Numbered from the stretch's first letter, positions 1 to 9,731 are shown. The stretch is DNA of 50,151 bases from Paracoccaceae bacterium (GCA_016937725.1 JAFGVZ010000078.1:1-50151), one strand, 5' to 3'. Numbers and translations are program-made. Notes: a model not told the origin generated them from the letters alone.

Positions 1-1629
1 AAGCTGTTCTTGGTGCAGACGCCCCATTTCTTCCTGAACCCCGACCCGGTGGATCGCAATATCGGCCTGCGCGCCGATTGCCCGCCGGAAAACGAGATGT
101 TCTATCATCAAGGCCACCGCGGTCTGGATCGTTGGGGCGGGGCATTCTTCTGCGGCTCGGCCTCTGTTTTGCGCCGCGCGGCGCTCGATTCCGTGGGCGG
201 TTTCGCCGGTGAAACCATCACCGAAGACGCGGAAACCGCGCTCGAAATTCACAGCCAGGGCTGGAAAAGCCTGTATGTCGATCACGCCATGATCGCGGGG
301 CTTCAGCCCGAAACCTTCACCACCTTCATCGAACAGCGCGGACGCTGGGCGACGGGCATGATGCAGCTTTTGCGCCTGAAAAACCCCTTGCGCCGCAAGG
401 GGATGAGCCTGAGCCAACGTCTATGCTACCTGAACTCAATGACCTTCTGGCTGTTCCCGTTGGTGCGGATGACCTTTATCCTTGCGCCGCTGGCCTACCT
501 GTTCTTCGAATTGCAGATCTTCGTCGCCACCATTGAAGAGGTGGCGGTTTACATGTCCAGCTATATGGCGATCAGCTTCATGGTGCAGAATGGGCTCTAT
601 GCCCGCGTGCGTTGGCCGCTGATTTCGGAACTGTATGAAACGGCGCAGGCCCCATACTTGTCGGGCGTGGTGTTGCGCACCTTGTTCAAGCCACGCGGCG
701 CGAAGTTCAACGTGACCGCCAAGGACGAAGTTCTGGAAGAGAATTTCATCACGCCGCTTTACAAGCCCCTGCTTATCTTGTGGGGCGTGGCGCTGTTGGG
801 TGTGCTGGCGGCTGCGGTGCGCTGGTTTCTCTTTCCGGGTGACCACAACATCCTGATGATCGTCGGCGGCTGGGCCGTCTTCAACTTCATCATCGTATCA
901 GCCGCCTTGGGCGCGATTGGCGAACGCCAGCAGCGGCGCGCTGTGCCGCGCGTGGATATGAATGTGCCTGCGGTCGCCGCCATTGGCGACGGCGAGCAAT
1001 ACACCTTCACCGCGGCAACCGTGCTCGATTCCTCGACCAGCGGGGCCAAGCTGAAGCTAATCCCCGGTCCCGATACCGACCACACGCATCTGGCGAAACT
1101 AGACAAGGGATCTGTTTTTTACTTCACGCCCGAATTCCCGAAATCGCCGCATTTGGAAAATGCCGTGCGGGTGCAGGTCGTCAATGTTCAGCGGACGCCG
1201 ACAGGTTTGGTCTTGGGTGTGCGCTATGATCCGGAACAGCCGCTGATCGTGCGCGAAACCATCGCGCATCTGATCTTTGGCGATTCCTCGGTCTGGGAAG
1301 CGATCCGTGAAAGCCGCAACAAGCCGATGCCGCTGCTGAAAGGCATGGGCTATGTCGTGACGCTGGCTTTCACCTCTGTCGCGCATGTGATGAAAATGCT
1401 GGCGGCCGAACCCGCGCGCCGCAAACGCGCCGAGGAACGCGAGCGCGAAGTGGCCGTGGTCAAAGACGAACCGGCGCATATTCTTGCCTTCGGTCAGGCT
1501 TTTGATCCGGTCCTGAGCGAACCTGTTCACCCGATGCGGCAAATGTTGGCGCAGGGCACGGGTGGGGGTGACAGTCGCCTGCATTTCAACGCGCCCGGTG
1601 CGCAACTTAACCGGGGGCCAAGCGCATGA
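1..1629 (+). CDS. bcsA: Cellulose synthase catalytic subunit BcsA, C-terminal part
   Basis: Inner-membrane family 2 glycosyltransferase that polymerises UDP-glucose into cellulose. The gene enters from the left: the frame is open from base 1, so the N-terminus and first catalytic Asp motifs are outside. Visible are the TED motif (nt 220-228), the QxxRW motif as QRGRW (nt 334-348), several membrane segments (about nt 430-600 and 770-910) and a C-terminal PilZ domain. The PilZ domain has an Arg-rich RxxxR site near nt 928-957 and DSSTSG (DxSxxG, from nt 1027), which in this family binds cyclic-di-GMP and relieves gating. Its stop overlaps the bcsB start as ATGA. Identity is secure; only the 5' end is missing. 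Confidence 0.95.
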   Translation, partial: KLFLVQTPHFFLNPDPVDRNIGLRADCPPENEMFYHQGHRGLDRWGGAFFCGSASVLRRAALDSVGGFAGETITEDAETALEIHSQGWKSLYVDHAMIAGLQPETFTTFIEQRGRWATGMMQLLRLKNPLRRKGMSLSQRLCYLNSMTFWLFPLVRMTFILAPLAYLFFELQIFVATIEEVAVYMSSYMAISFMVQNGLYARVRWPLISELYETAQAPYLSGVVLRTLFKPRGAKFNVTAKDEVLEENFITPLYKPLLILWGVALLGVLAAAVRWFLFPGDHNILMIVGGWAVFNFIIVSAALGAIGERQQRRAVPRVDMNVPAVAAIGDGEQYTFTAATVLDSSTSGAKLKLIPGPDTDHTHLAKLDKGSVFYFTPEFPKSPHLENAVRVQVVNVQRTPTGLVLGVRYDPEQPLIVRETIAHLIFGDSSVWEAIRESRNKPMPLLKGMGYVVTLAFTSVAHVMKMLAAEPARRKRAEEREREVAVVKDEPAHILAFGQAFDPVLSEPVHPMRQMLAQGTGGGDSRLHFNAPGAQLNRGPSA

Positions 1630-3860
1630 CTTTGTCATTCCTTTCATCCCGTTCCATGCCAGTGCTTGTGCTGGCTGCGGCCTTGAACCTTGGAGCTTTG
1701 CCAGCCTTGGCCCAAGGTGGGCTTATCCTGCTGCCAGACCAAGATGGCGTGACGGCCAGCGTTGAAGAGGGCTTCGTGCTTTCGCCAGACCGCGTCAATC
1801 CGCATCGCATGGCGGTTGATGCGGACGATGCCGCGCCAGCGCCGCGCAAATGGGTCTCACCCCTGCGTCTGACTGACCTGCAAGTGCGCCGCAACGGGGC
1901 GGTTGCGCGCGTGACGGGCGAGCGTGAGGTCGTGTCCTTCGATCTATATGTCGCGGATGCCGCGCGCACGCAGCGCCTGCAACTGACAACCGTGTCCAGC
2001 ATCAACCTGCTGCCAGAGCGCTCGTTCATGCGCGTTATGGTAAACGGGGTCGAGTTGCAGACCATCCAGCTCGATAATTTCGAGACACCGGGCATGGATG
2101 AGATTGTGATCCCCCAAGGCACCCTGCGCCCGGGGCGCAACGGTGTGCAAATCGAATTCCGCCAAGGCCATCGTATTTTCTGTGGCCCGGAAGCGTCTTT
2201 TGACCTGTGGACCGACATAAACCTTGTTGAAAGCGGGCTTGTTTTGGACCCCGCCGATACTGGGGCAGGGGCGGACGGGTTTATGATGGGGCTGGCTGCG
2301 CAATCGGCAGCCCTAGCGCCGGTTGAAATTCGTGGCATCGACAGCCTTGGGGCCGAAGCCGAAACGTGGCGCCGCACGCTCGTGCGCCGATTGAACCAAG
2401 CGCTTGTCGGCACGCCGGTCGTGTTTTCGTTTACCGATTATTGGACGGCCGCGCAGCAAGACCGCACGCATGCGCGCATTACCGTTTTGCCTGCCGCGCA
2501 ATCGCGGATCAGTTTTCAGGTGGGTGGCGACGGTGCACGGGTGATGTTGCTGGAAGTGGCCCAGGGCACGAATCCGGCGGACCTGCTGGACCAGATCCCG
2601 CAATTGGAACCGCAGGCGCAGGCCGCGCGCGCGCCCTTGCTGGCAACCGATGCAGAGAACACTTTCTCTGATTTCGGCATCCAGACAGAGCAGTTTTCGC
2701 AACGCTACGCGATCCGCAACCATCCTTTCCGTCTGCCGGACGATTGGTTGATCCTGACCGCAGCGAAGGCGCGCATCTACCTTGACTACGCCTATGCCAC
2801 GGGTCTGCCCGACGAAGCCATGCTGCTGATCAGCGTGAACGGGCAAGCAATCCGCTTGTTGCCCCTGCGCGACGAGGGGGGCGCGCCGATCATTCGTTTC
2901 CCGATCGATTTCGAAGCGCGCATCATGCAGCCCGGAACAAATACGCTCACTTTCGAGATGATGGTGCCGGGGGACCCTTCGGACCTGCCATGTCCGGCCT
3001 ATGATCAGCCGTTTCTTCAGATCGGAGAGACCTCTAGCCTGTTCGTGCCTTACAGCCCGCCGATGTCGATTCCTGATATGGACCTTGCCTTCAGCGCGTT
3101 GACGCCCGACAGCTTGCGCCGCAACGAGATGAGTGGACGCGCCTATTCCGAAGCAGATGTGCTGACATTGGCGGCAGCTTTGGCCCGTGCGCGCGGTGAT
3201 ATCCGGCCATCGACCCTGCATCTGATCTCGCTCGATGATCTGGGGGCTGTGCCGATGGCACATCATCGCGCCGATCGGAAATTGCTGGAAGATGCGGTTT
3301 TGATTACCCCGGAATACGAGGCATTGATCGCCGCACAGCAAGAGGCGGATGACCCGTTCTCGGCTCGACGTCAGCAAAAACGCGGGCTTACAGCGGCATT
3401 CAGCAATATCTGGACGCTTTTGCTGGACCGCGTCTATTGGGTGCGCGACCGGATTTTCCCCTCGAATGGTGACCAGTTGAACGCTTGGTTGGCAGAACGG
3501 CGCGGGCAGGCGGTGCTGATGCATCTGGACCCGTCCCGCCCTGACGAAATCTGGATGTTGCGCAGCGCCGACAGCGACATGACCCAGATTGCGCAATCCA
3601 TCGCGGCCGCGCGCGAATATGGCCGCGGGCCGCGTGGTCAGGTGGCCATCCTTGGCCATGATGGGCGCTGGGACAACTGGATCGCACCGGATCGTCGGCC
3701 AGTGCTGCTAGAGGATTGGTCATTTCAGAATTTCCGCACCGCGATGGGGAATTTCGTCTCGGCACGCCCAATTTTCTACACATTCCTGATGTTGTTCTTG
3801 GCGCTGGGGTCGGCGCTTGTCGCGCTGCGCCTTGTCATCTCAACGCGAGAAAAGCTATGA
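1626..3860 (+). CDS. bcsB: Cellulose synthase periplasmic subunit BcsB
   Basis: A 744-residue exported protein. It starts with a signal peptide ending near ALAQ (residues 1-30). Long beta-rich periplasmic domains follow (carbohydrate-binding and flavodoxin-like repeats in the family). One C-terminal membrane anchor sits around residues 715-738 (FYTFLMLFLALGSALVALRL). In the family BcsB packs its anchor against BcsA and guides the nascent glucan through the periplasm. The ATG at 1626 overlaps the bcsA stop by four bases and the gene end overlaps bcsZ the same way, so all are translationally coupled. Length is normal for BcsB. Confidence 0.93.
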   Translation: MTLSFLSSRSMPVLVLAAALNLGALPALAQGGLILLPDQDGVTASVEEGFVLSPDRVNPHRMAVDADDAAPAPRKWVSPLRLTDLQVRRNGAVARVTGEREVVSFDLYVADAARTQRLQLTTVSSINLLPERSFMRVMVNGVELQTIQLDNFETPGMDEIVIPQGTLRPGRNGVQIEFRQGHRIFCGPEASFDLWTDINLVESGLVLDPADTGAGADGFMMGLAAQSAALAPVEIRGIDSLGAEAETWRRTLVRRLNQALVGTPVVFSFTDYWTAAQQDRTHARITVLPAAQSRISFQVGGDGARVMLLEVAQGTNPADLLDQIPQLEPQAQAARAPLLATDAENTFSDFGIQTEQFSQRYAIRNHPFRLPDDWLILTAAKARIYLDYAYATGLPDEAMLLISVNGQAIRLLPLRDEGGAPIIRFPIDFEARIMQPGTNTLTFEMMVPGDPSDLPCPAYDQPFLQIGETSSLFVPYSPPMSIPDMDLAFSALTPDSLRRNEMSGRAYSEADVLTLAAALARARGDIRPSTLHLISLDDLGAVPMAHHRADRKLLEDAVLITPEYEALIAAQQEADDPFSARRQQKRGLTAAFSNIWTLLLDRVYWVRDRIFPSNGDQLNAWLAERRGQAVLMHLDPSRPDEIWMLRSADSDMTQIAQSIAAAREYGRGPRGQVAILGHDGRWDNWIAPDRRPVLLEDWSFQNFRTAMGNFVSARPIFYTFLMLFLALGSALVALRLVISTREKL

Positions 3861-4927
3861 ACAGACGTTCCTTCCTTTGTAGCGGTGCCGCACTTACGAT
3901 GGCCGGACCAAGCCTTGCGCAAGGCCTGACCGATGAATTCGGCCAGATTGCGCGCCCGCTTTGGGAGGCGTGGAAAGAGCGTTTCCTGATGCCTGATGGC
4001 CGCGTGGTGGATACGTTGCAACGCACTGCCAGCCATTCCGAGGGCCAAGGCTACGGCATGGTTCTGGCGACCTATTTCGACGATGCCGAAGCGTTCGGGC
4101 GAATGTATCAGTGGACGGAGCGCAATCTTGCGGTGCGCGGTGACCCGCTTCTGGCGTGGCGTTGGTTGCCCGATCAGGTCAATGCTGTGCCAGACCGCAA
4201 CAATGCGTCCGATGGCGATCTGTTCTATGCTTGGGCATTGGTGCGCGCCTTTGCACGCTTTGGCGACCGCGCCCACCTTACCCGCGCGCAGGAAATTGCC
4301 GAAGCCTTGGCGGCAACCTGCATCATTGCAATGCCGGGCCGCGAGGGCGCGACAATCCTTTTGCCCGCGCAATTTGGGTTCGTGCACGAGACCCATGTCT
4401 CGATCAACCCGTCCTATTACATGCCGCTGGCCATGCGTGAAGTGGCGGCGGCAACCGGCGTTTCGGCGCTTGCCATCTGCGCGCAGCAGGGCGAGGCGCT
4501 GATGGATCAATTGGCCCAGAACGGGCTGGTTCCGGATTGGGTCGATATCTCGGCAGATGGAATGCGCGCTTCTGAAAACCTGTCAGCCAATACAGGCTAT
4601 GAGGCGCTGCGCGTGCCGCTGTTTCTTGTCTGGTCGCGCATTCCGCGCCATCTGGCGGTGCGGCGCATGGCCGCCGTCTACGCGCGCACGGTGCAGCCCG
4701 GTGTTGGGGTGCCAACGGTGCTGGAGCCGGTTTCAGGCACGGTGCTCGAAAGCTCGCCCGATGCGGGGTATCAGGCCATTGCTGGGCTGATTACCTGCTC
4801 CGAAGGTATGACAGCAGGGGCGCAGATCCCGCCCTTTACCAACACTCAGCCCTATTACCCGGCGACGTTGCACCTGTTTGCGATGATCGCTGCTTATGAA
4901 ACCTTGCCGGAATGTGTGCCGATATGA
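3857..4927 (+). CDS. bcsZ: Periplasmic endoglucanase BcsZ (GH8)
   Basis: A 356-residue glycoside hydrolase family 8 cellulase that trims or releases glucan during cellulose export. An in-frame start lies further upstream at 3716, but I chose ATG 3857. It makes an ATGA overlap with bcsB and gives a proper signal peptide (NRRSF, then a hydrophobic run ending LAQG, residues 1-23). The SEGQGYGM block (Glu62) matches the general-acid Glu region of BcsZ. NASDGDLFYAWAL and NPSYYMPLAM are other family blocks. The NRRSF start could give Tat-like export. It is third in the cellulose operon. Confidence 0.9.
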   Translation: MNRRSFLCSGAALTMAGPSLAQGLTDEFGQIARPLWEAWKERFLMPDGRVVDTLQRTASHSEGQGYGMVLATYFDDAEAFGRMYQWTERNLAVRGDPLLAWRWLPDQVNAVPDRNNASDGDLFYAWALVRAFARFGDRAHLTRAQEIAEALAATCIIAMPGREGATILLPAQFGFVHETHVSINPSYYMPLAMREVAAATGVSALAICAQQGEALMDQLAQNGLVPDWVDISADGMRASENLSANTGYEALRVPLFLVWSRIPRHLAVRRMAAVYARTVQPGVGVPTVLEPVSGTVLESSPDAGYQAIAGLITCSEGMTAGAQIPPFTNTQPYYPATLHLFAMIAAYETLPECVPI

Positions 4928-6333
4928 CCCAGTATCCTCTTCGTCAGCGCTTTGCCTTTGCCGCTCTGATTGCCTGCCTTGCGGCAGGGTCGGCTACGGC
5001 GCAAACGGCCAGCTATGATGATCTGAGCGCCTTGCGATACTACGTGCAGCAAGGTGACACGGCTGCGACCAATGCTGAATTGCGCCGTTTGCGCGCGGCC
5101 TATCCAGATTGGGCACCGCCATCGGATTTGAACCAATTGCTGGCCCCGCGCGCCTCTGCCAGTGTCGATGAGGGCGCGATCTGGCGTTTGATCGAGCGGC
5201 GCGACTATGCCGGCGCCCGGCGTGAAATTGACAGCAGTCGCCAGACCGTCGCAGGCTGGACACCGCCCGCCGACATGCTGCGTGTTCTGGAAACCAACGA
5301 GGCGCAAGACGCGTTCGATGCCGCCACCGCGTCGCGTGATCCCGGCACGGCCATTGCGATTGCTCGCCGTTCGCCGCAGATCATGAGCTGCGAGCGGATC
5401 AACAACGCTTGGCTTTTGTCGGATATGTATGTGCTGGCTGGTCAGGCCGCCGCCGCTGCCACGACCTGGCGCAACACGGTGCAATCCTGCACCGCCTATA
5501 GCCAGATGGAACCAACGCTTGAAAAAGCATCTGCGGTCGTCAGCCGCGCTGAGCTGAGCAGCATGTTCGACGTTGCGCGCGGGGCTAACCGGGCGGAAAC
5601 AGAGCGCCTGAATGCGCTTGAGCGGCGCTTGTTGGGCGGTGCCCCCGCCGCAACAGCGGCGGCAGCTCCTGCGCCTGCGCCCACGCCGCGCGCAACCCCA
5701 GCGCCCGTGGCGCAGCCGGTTGTGGCGGCCCCATCACCCGTGACCAACCCCGCGCGCCTGCCCGTGCGGGGCGATGGACGCATAGCAGAGGTGCGCACGC
5801 TGAAAGAGCGCGAGCAATTCGCCCGCTGTATTGCTGCGTCGAACAATCCGCGCTCGCTGGATGTGCTCTATGAGCGGTCATGGTGCCTGTTCAGCCATCA
5901 GCGTCCGACAGAGGCGTTGGTGGGCTTTCAGGCCGCCGCTGCGGCTGGCGATGCGATTGGCCCGAATGTTCGGCGCGATGCCCATTTTGGAATGTCGCTG
6001 GCCTATCTGGGGATGAACATGACAGAGCAGGGCGCACAAGTTGCCAGCAGCGTGCGCCTGTCAGATACCCAGCGCGCCGAGGTGGAAAGCATTATTCTGG
6101 ATCAGCGAGGCGTGAAGGCGTATCGCAACGGTGACTACCGGCAAGCGATTGCCTATTTCAACGCTCTGGAGCAACTGAAGGGCGGCTTGCGTCGAGATTT
6201 GTCGATCTTGCGTGCCTACGCGCTGCTGAATTCCGGCCAGCGTGTAGAGGCAAAGAACGAATTTGAACGCCTGCACGCCCAGCTTGCGACCGCTGAAACC
6301 CGCCAAGGCTTGAACGCGGCATTCGGTAACTAA
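4924..6333 (+). CDS. Exported TPR-like protein of the cellulose operon
   Basis: A 469-residue protein starting at ATG 4924 (ATGA overlap with bcsZ; a start 12 bases earlier is also open). A signal peptide ends near SATAQ (residue 27). The N-terminal half is alpha-helical with TPR-like periodicity. An Ala/Pro-rich linker spans residues 238-282. The C-terminal part has clear TPR-type helices (LYERSWCLFSHQRPTEAL, then AYRNGDYRQAIAYFNAL near residues 399-415). Position and fold suggest the periplasmic scaffold role of the BcsC N-terminus, but there is no room for a 16-strand outer-membrane barrel. Function is inferred from context. Confidence 0.72.
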   Translation: MTQYPLRQRFAFAALIACLAAGSATAQTASYDDLSALRYYVQQGDTAATNAELRRLRAAYPDWAPPSDLNQLLAPRASASVDEGAIWRLIERRDYAGARREIDSSRQTVAGWTPPADMLRVLETNEAQDAFDAATASRDPGTAIAIARRSPQIMSCERINNAWLLSDMYVLAGQAAAAATTWRNTVQSCTAYSQMEPTLEKASAVVSRAELSSMFDVARGANRAETERLNALERRLLGGAPAATAAAAPAPAPTPRATPAPVAQPVVAAPSPVTNPARLPVRGDGRIAEVRTLKEREQFARCIAASNNPRSLDVLYERSWCLFSHQRPTEALVGFQAAAAAGDAIGPNVRRDAHFGMSLAYLGMNMTEQGAQVASSVRLSDTQRAEVESIILDQRGVKAYRNGDYRQAIAYFNALEQLKGGLRRDLSILRAYALLNSGQRVEAKNEFERLHAQLATAETRQGLNAAFGN

Positions 6334-6361
6334 AGCTGGCACAATGCCCAACCCAAACAAT

Positions 6362-6386
6362 AACCCCCGCCAGTGGCGGGGGTTTT
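6362..6386. terminator. Bidirectional intrinsic terminator, cellulose operon / phaZ
   Basis: AACCCCCGCC - AGT - GGCGGGGG followed by TTTT, with an A-rich stretch on the other side. It sits 28 bases after the TPR gene and just beyond the phaZ stop on the other strand, so it can end both convergent transcripts. Confidence 0.85.
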
Positions 6387-6390
6387 GCGT

Positions 6391-7671
6391 TTAGCCGTTC
6401 GAAGCGGCAACTTTAAGGCGGCCTTTACCGCTGCCACCACTGCCTGAATGCGTATCCATAAACTCCATCACCAATGGGCGGATATTGTTGCGCCAAGACT
6501 TGCCTGCGAAGATGCCATAATGTCCGGCACCCGGCTCGACATGGCTGGCCTTTTGCGCCGCACTTAAGCCCGTCAGCAGGTCAAGTGCGGCAAGGCATTG
6601 ACCGGGCGCGCTGATATCGTCTTTCTCGCCCTCGACAATCTTGACCGCCACATTCGTGATCTTGCCAATATCGACCTTGTGACCATCCACCATGAATTCG
6701 TTGCGCGCGATTTCACGGTCTTTGAATATCCGTTCCACCGTGGACAGGTAGAATTCTGCGGTCATGTCCATGACTGACAGGTATTCGTCATAGAAGCGGT
6801 TGTGCTTGTCGCGCTCGCCGCTCGTGCCTTGGGCTTCGGCCGAAATCTTGTCGGTGAAGGCTTGTGTGTGTCGCTCCAGGTTCATCGAGATGAAGCCTCC
6901 AAGCTGCAACAGGCCCGGATAAACCAGCCGCCCGACGCCCTTGTATTTGAAGCCCACGCGCTGAATCGCCAGATGCTCTAGTTGCCCCATGGTCACACGC
7001 TCACCGAAATCGGTCACCTCGGTGGGTGCGGCGTCCGGGTCCACCGGCCCGCCGATCAGCGTCAGCGTGCGCGGCTGCGATTCGGGTTCCAGCTCTGCCA
7101 GATAGGCCGTTGCGGCCAGTGCAAGTGGCACCGGCTGGCACACGGCAATCACATGCGTGTCCGGTCCCAAGTGGCGGATGAAATCGGTCAGGTAAAGGGT
7201 GTAATCCTCGATGTCGAACTTGCCTTCCGACACCGGGATGTCGCGGGCATTGTGCCAATCTGTGACCCAGACTTCGCAATCTGGCAGTAGGCTGGCAACG
7301 GTCGAGCGCAACAGCGTTGCATAATGGCCCGACATGGGGGCGCAAAGCAGCACGCGGCGCGGTTTTTCCGGACGGCCATGCACCTTGAAGCGCAGCAAAT
7401 CACCAAAAGGACGTGCCATTTCAACGACTTCTTCAACGATATGGTCGCGCCCGCCTTCGGCGACCACACTCGTGATGTTCCAGTCCGGCTTGATGACCAT
7501 GCGCGCGAAGCTGCGCTCGGTGACGCGGCCCCAAGCCGACATCACCTTGAACATCGGGTGCGGCACCAATCCCCAGACCGGGTAAGAGGCGAAAGCGCGC
7601 GCCGAAGCGCCCATCCATTCGTTGGTGTTCCGAATGGCTTCCATGATGTCGTAACTGACCATGCCCTTCAT
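6391..7671 (-). CDS. phaZ: Intracellular polyhydroxyalkanoate depolymerase PhaZ
   Basis: A 426-residue alpha/beta-hydrolase that mobilises stored PHB. The nucleophile box is AVCQP with Cys178, as in intracellular (Ralstonia PhaZ1-type) depolymerases, which use Cys instead of Ser. The C-terminal EPGAGHYGIF block carries the catalytic His. No signal peptide is present, consistent with action on cytoplasmic granules. I chose ATG 7671 because AAGGA lies about 8 bases upstream; a TTG start at 7686 is also in frame. It is divergent from phaC, with a PHA-type regulatory box between them. Confidence 0.92.
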   Translation of the reverse strand: MKGMVSYDIMEAIRNTNEWMGASARAFASYPVWGLVPHPMFKVMSAWGRVTERSFARMVIKPDWNITSVVAEGGRDHIVEEVVEMARPFGDLLRFKVHGRPEKPRRVLLCAPMSGHYATLLRSTVASLLPDCEVWVTDWHNARDIPVSEGKFDIEDYTLYLTDFIRHLGPDTHVIAVCQPVPLALAATAYLAELEPESQPRTLTLIGGPVDPDAAPTEVTDFGERVTMGQLEHLAIQRVGFKYKGVGRLVYPGLLQLGGFISMNLERHTQAFTDKISAEAQGTSGERDKHNRFYDEYLSVMDMTAEFYLSTVERIFKDREIARNEFMVDGHKVDIGKITNVAVKIVEGEKDDISAPGQCLAALDLLTGLSAAQKASHVEPGAGHYGIFAGKSWRNNIRPLVMEFMDTHSGSGGSGKGRLKVAASNG

Positions 7672-7727
7672 ACAATCATCCTTCAAAGCGCTCGAACAGG
7701 TAACGCCAATCGTCCCTTTAACTCAAG

Positions 7728-7738
7728 TTGCGCGGCAG
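7728..7738. promoter_or_regulatory. Putative PhaR-type box in phaZ/phaC divergent region
   Basis: TTGCGCGGCAG matches CTGC-N3-GCAG in all but the first base. It lies in the 121-base gap between the divergent phaZ and phaC starts. Nearby, ATGC-TGC-GCAT (7756-7766) adds further TGC-rich symmetry. The assignment rests on similarity to the two perfect boxes before phaP. Confidence 0.45.
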
Positions 7739-7792
7739 CTATCGTAAACGAAAGTATGCTGCGCATGCGAAGGGTAGGGGGAAAATAGCCGT

Positions 7793-9595
7793 ATGACAAC
7801 TTCTGAATATGAAGATGGAAAAAAAGCTGAGCGTCTGAAGGAAAACATGGCCCGGATAGAAGCTTTGACCGAACGACTGACCAATGCTCTTGCCCATCGC
7901 ACGCCCCCGCGCCCCAGCTTGCAAGCGCCCGATCCCGATCTGTTTTTGCACGGGGTCACGGCCTATTGGACCGAAATGGCCAAGAACCCGTCGAAAGCGT
8001 TGGATCACCAGTTGGATTTTTGGGGCAAAGCGCTGAAGCATCATATAGAGGCGCAGAAGGCCCTGCAAAGCGGCAAATTGAAAGCGCCCGAAGATCAGAC
8101 CCCTGACGATCGTCGCTTTTCCAATCCGCTGTGGAAAAGCCACCCGTATTTCAATTATATCAAGCAGCAATACCTGATCGCCTCGGAAGCGATGCATGAC
8201 GCAATCGAGGGTATGGAAACGCTGGAAGGCCGCGAAAAGCGGCGTTTGCAGTATTTTACAACGCAGGTGGTGGACATGATGGCGCCAACGAACTTTCTGG
8301 CCACCAATCCCGATGCCTTGATGAAAGCGGTTGAGACCGAGGGCGAGAGCCTTGTGAAGGGGCTGGAGAACCTTGTGCGCGATGTCGAGGCGAACAAGGG
8401 CGAGTTGCAAGTGACCCTGTCGGACAAGGAAGCCTTCAAGCTGGGCCAGAACTTGGCGACGACCCCCGGTAAAGTGGTGTTCCGCAACCATCTGTTCGAG
8501 TTGATTCAGTATAGCCCCAGCACCGAACAGGTTTACCGCACGCCCATCGTGATCTTCCCGCCATGGATCAACAAATATTATGTCATGGATCTCAAGCCGC
8601 AGAACAGCTTGATCAAATGGATCGTGGACCAAGGCTATACGTTGTTCGTGGTGTCTTGGGTCAACCCCGATGCCAGCTATGCCGATACCGGTATGGATGA
8701 TTATGTCGAGCAGGGCTATCTGGAAGCGTTCCGCGTCGCGCGCGAGATCACGAAAGAGCCGCAGGTCAACGCAATCGGCTATTGTATTGCGGGCACGACG
8801 TTGTCGCTGACTTTGGCGCTGGTGAACAAGCGCAAGGACAAATCCGTGCGCGCAGCGACCCTGTTCACCACGCTTACGGATTTCTCGAACCGGGGCGAGG
8901 TGGGCGTGTTCCTAGAGGACGATTTCGTCGACGGTATTGAAGCCGAATGCAACGAGAACGGCTATCTGGACAGTTTCTTCATGTCGCGGACCTTCTCATA
9001 CCTGCGCTCCAACGACCTGATCTATGGCCCTGCCATTCGCAGCTACATGATGGGCGAAGCACCGCCCGCCTTTGACCTGCTGTATTGGAACGGCGATGGC
9101 ACGAACCTGCCGGGCAAGATGTGTGTCGAGTATCTGCGCGGGCTGTGCCAGCAGGACAAGTTTGCCTCTGCAACTTTCCGCATCTGCGGCGAAGACGTGT
9201 CGCTGTCGGACGTGAAACACCCGATCTTTGCGGTGGGGTGCGAAACGGACCATATCGCGGCGTGGAAATCCAGCTTCCGTGGCGTGGCCAAGATGGGCAG
9301 CCGGGACAAGACGTTCGTGCGCGCGCAATCGGGGCACATTGCCGGTATCATCAACCCGCCATCCAAAAAGAAATACGGCCACCATGCAGGGCCAGAGGTT
9401 GCGGGCACCCCGGAAGATTGGCTAGAGGCTGCCGAATTCCATGACGGGTCATGGTGGCCGCGCTGGGAAGACTGGCTGCGCAAGCGGTCCGGGGCCAAGG
9501 TTCCGGCGCGGATTCCGGGTGATTCGGGCTATCCGGCCCTTGCAGACGCGCCGGGCACCTATGTGATAAGCACAAAAAATGAAGCCATGTCATAG
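7793..9595 (+). CDS. phaC: Class I polyhydroxyalkanoate synthase PhaC
   Basis: A 600-residue synthase that polymerises 3-hydroxyacyl-CoA into PHA. The lipase-like box GYCIAG contains the catalytic Cys331. The Asp of GCETDHIAAW and the His of AQSGHIAGIINPP complete the triad. PWINKYYVMDL is a strongly conserved synthase block. The length is typical for class I (about 590-600 residues, no PhaE needed). The ATG at 7793 follows a G-rich ribosome-binding site (AGGGG) in the phaZ/phaC divergent region. phaP and phaR follow on the same strand. Confidence 0.95.
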   Translation: MTTSEYEDGKKAERLKENMARIEALTERLTNALAHRTPPRPSLQAPDPDLFLHGVTAYWTEMAKNPSKALDHQLDFWGKALKHHIEAQKALQSGKLKAPEDQTPDDRRFSNPLWKSHPYFNYIKQQYLIASEAMHDAIEGMETLEGREKRRLQYFTTQVVDMMAPTNFLATNPDALMKAVETEGESLVKGLENLVRDVEANKGELQVTLSDKEAFKLGQNLATTPGKVVFRNHLFELIQYSPSTEQVYRTPIVIFPPWINKYYVMDLKPQNSLIKWIVDQGYTLFVVSWVNPDASYADTGMDDYVEQGYLEAFRVAREITKEPQVNAIGYCIAGTTLSLTLALVNKRKDKSVRAATLFTTLTDFSNRGEVGVFLEDDFVDGIEAECNENGYLDSFFMSRTFSYLRSNDLIYGPAIRSYMMGEAPPAFDLLYWNGDGTNLPGKMCVEYLRGLCQQDKFASATFRICGEDVSLSDVKHPIFAVGCETDHIAAWKSSFRGVAKMGSRDKTFVRAQSGHIAGIINPPSKKKYGHHAGPEVAGTPEDWLEAAEFHDGSWWPRWEDWLRKRSGAKVPARIPGDSGYPALADAPGTYVISTKNEAMS

Positions 9596-9619
9596 GCTTG
9601 GTGCGACCTGATCAGAAAA

Positions 9620-9664
9620 ATGCTGCGGTGCAGAAAAAACTGTTGAAATGCTGCACCGCAGCAT
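9620..9664. promoter_or_regulatory. Twin PhaR-type operator upstream of phaP
   Basis: Two perfect CTGC-N3-GCAG boxes: CTGCGGTGCAG (9623-9633) and CTGCACCGCAG (9651-9661). They are embedded in a perfect 14-base inverted repeat, ATGCTGCGGTGCAG (9620-9633) and CTGCACCGCAGCAT (9651-9664), with a 17-base spacer. They lie 68-112 bases before the phaP start. Family knowledge: PhaR of Paracoccus and Rhodobacter represses phasin genes through TGC-rich sites of this form. There is no T-run after the repeat, so a terminator is less likely. Confidence 0.75.
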
Positions 9665-9731
9665 GCATATTGTCTTCAGCGGCTGGGAACACGATGTGAC
9701 CGGCCAGAACATTTTGATCAGGAGAAGCACA

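Noticed and set aside
2313..3659. 448-codon minus-strand frame inside bcsB
   Set aside because: Antisense shadow of bcsB with Arg/His/Gln-rich content and no ribosome-binding site.
9620..9664. phaC terminator formed by the 14-base inverted repeat
   Set aside because: There is no T-run and the spacer is 17 bases. Both arms are perfect CTGC-N3-GCAG boxes, so an operator explains it better.
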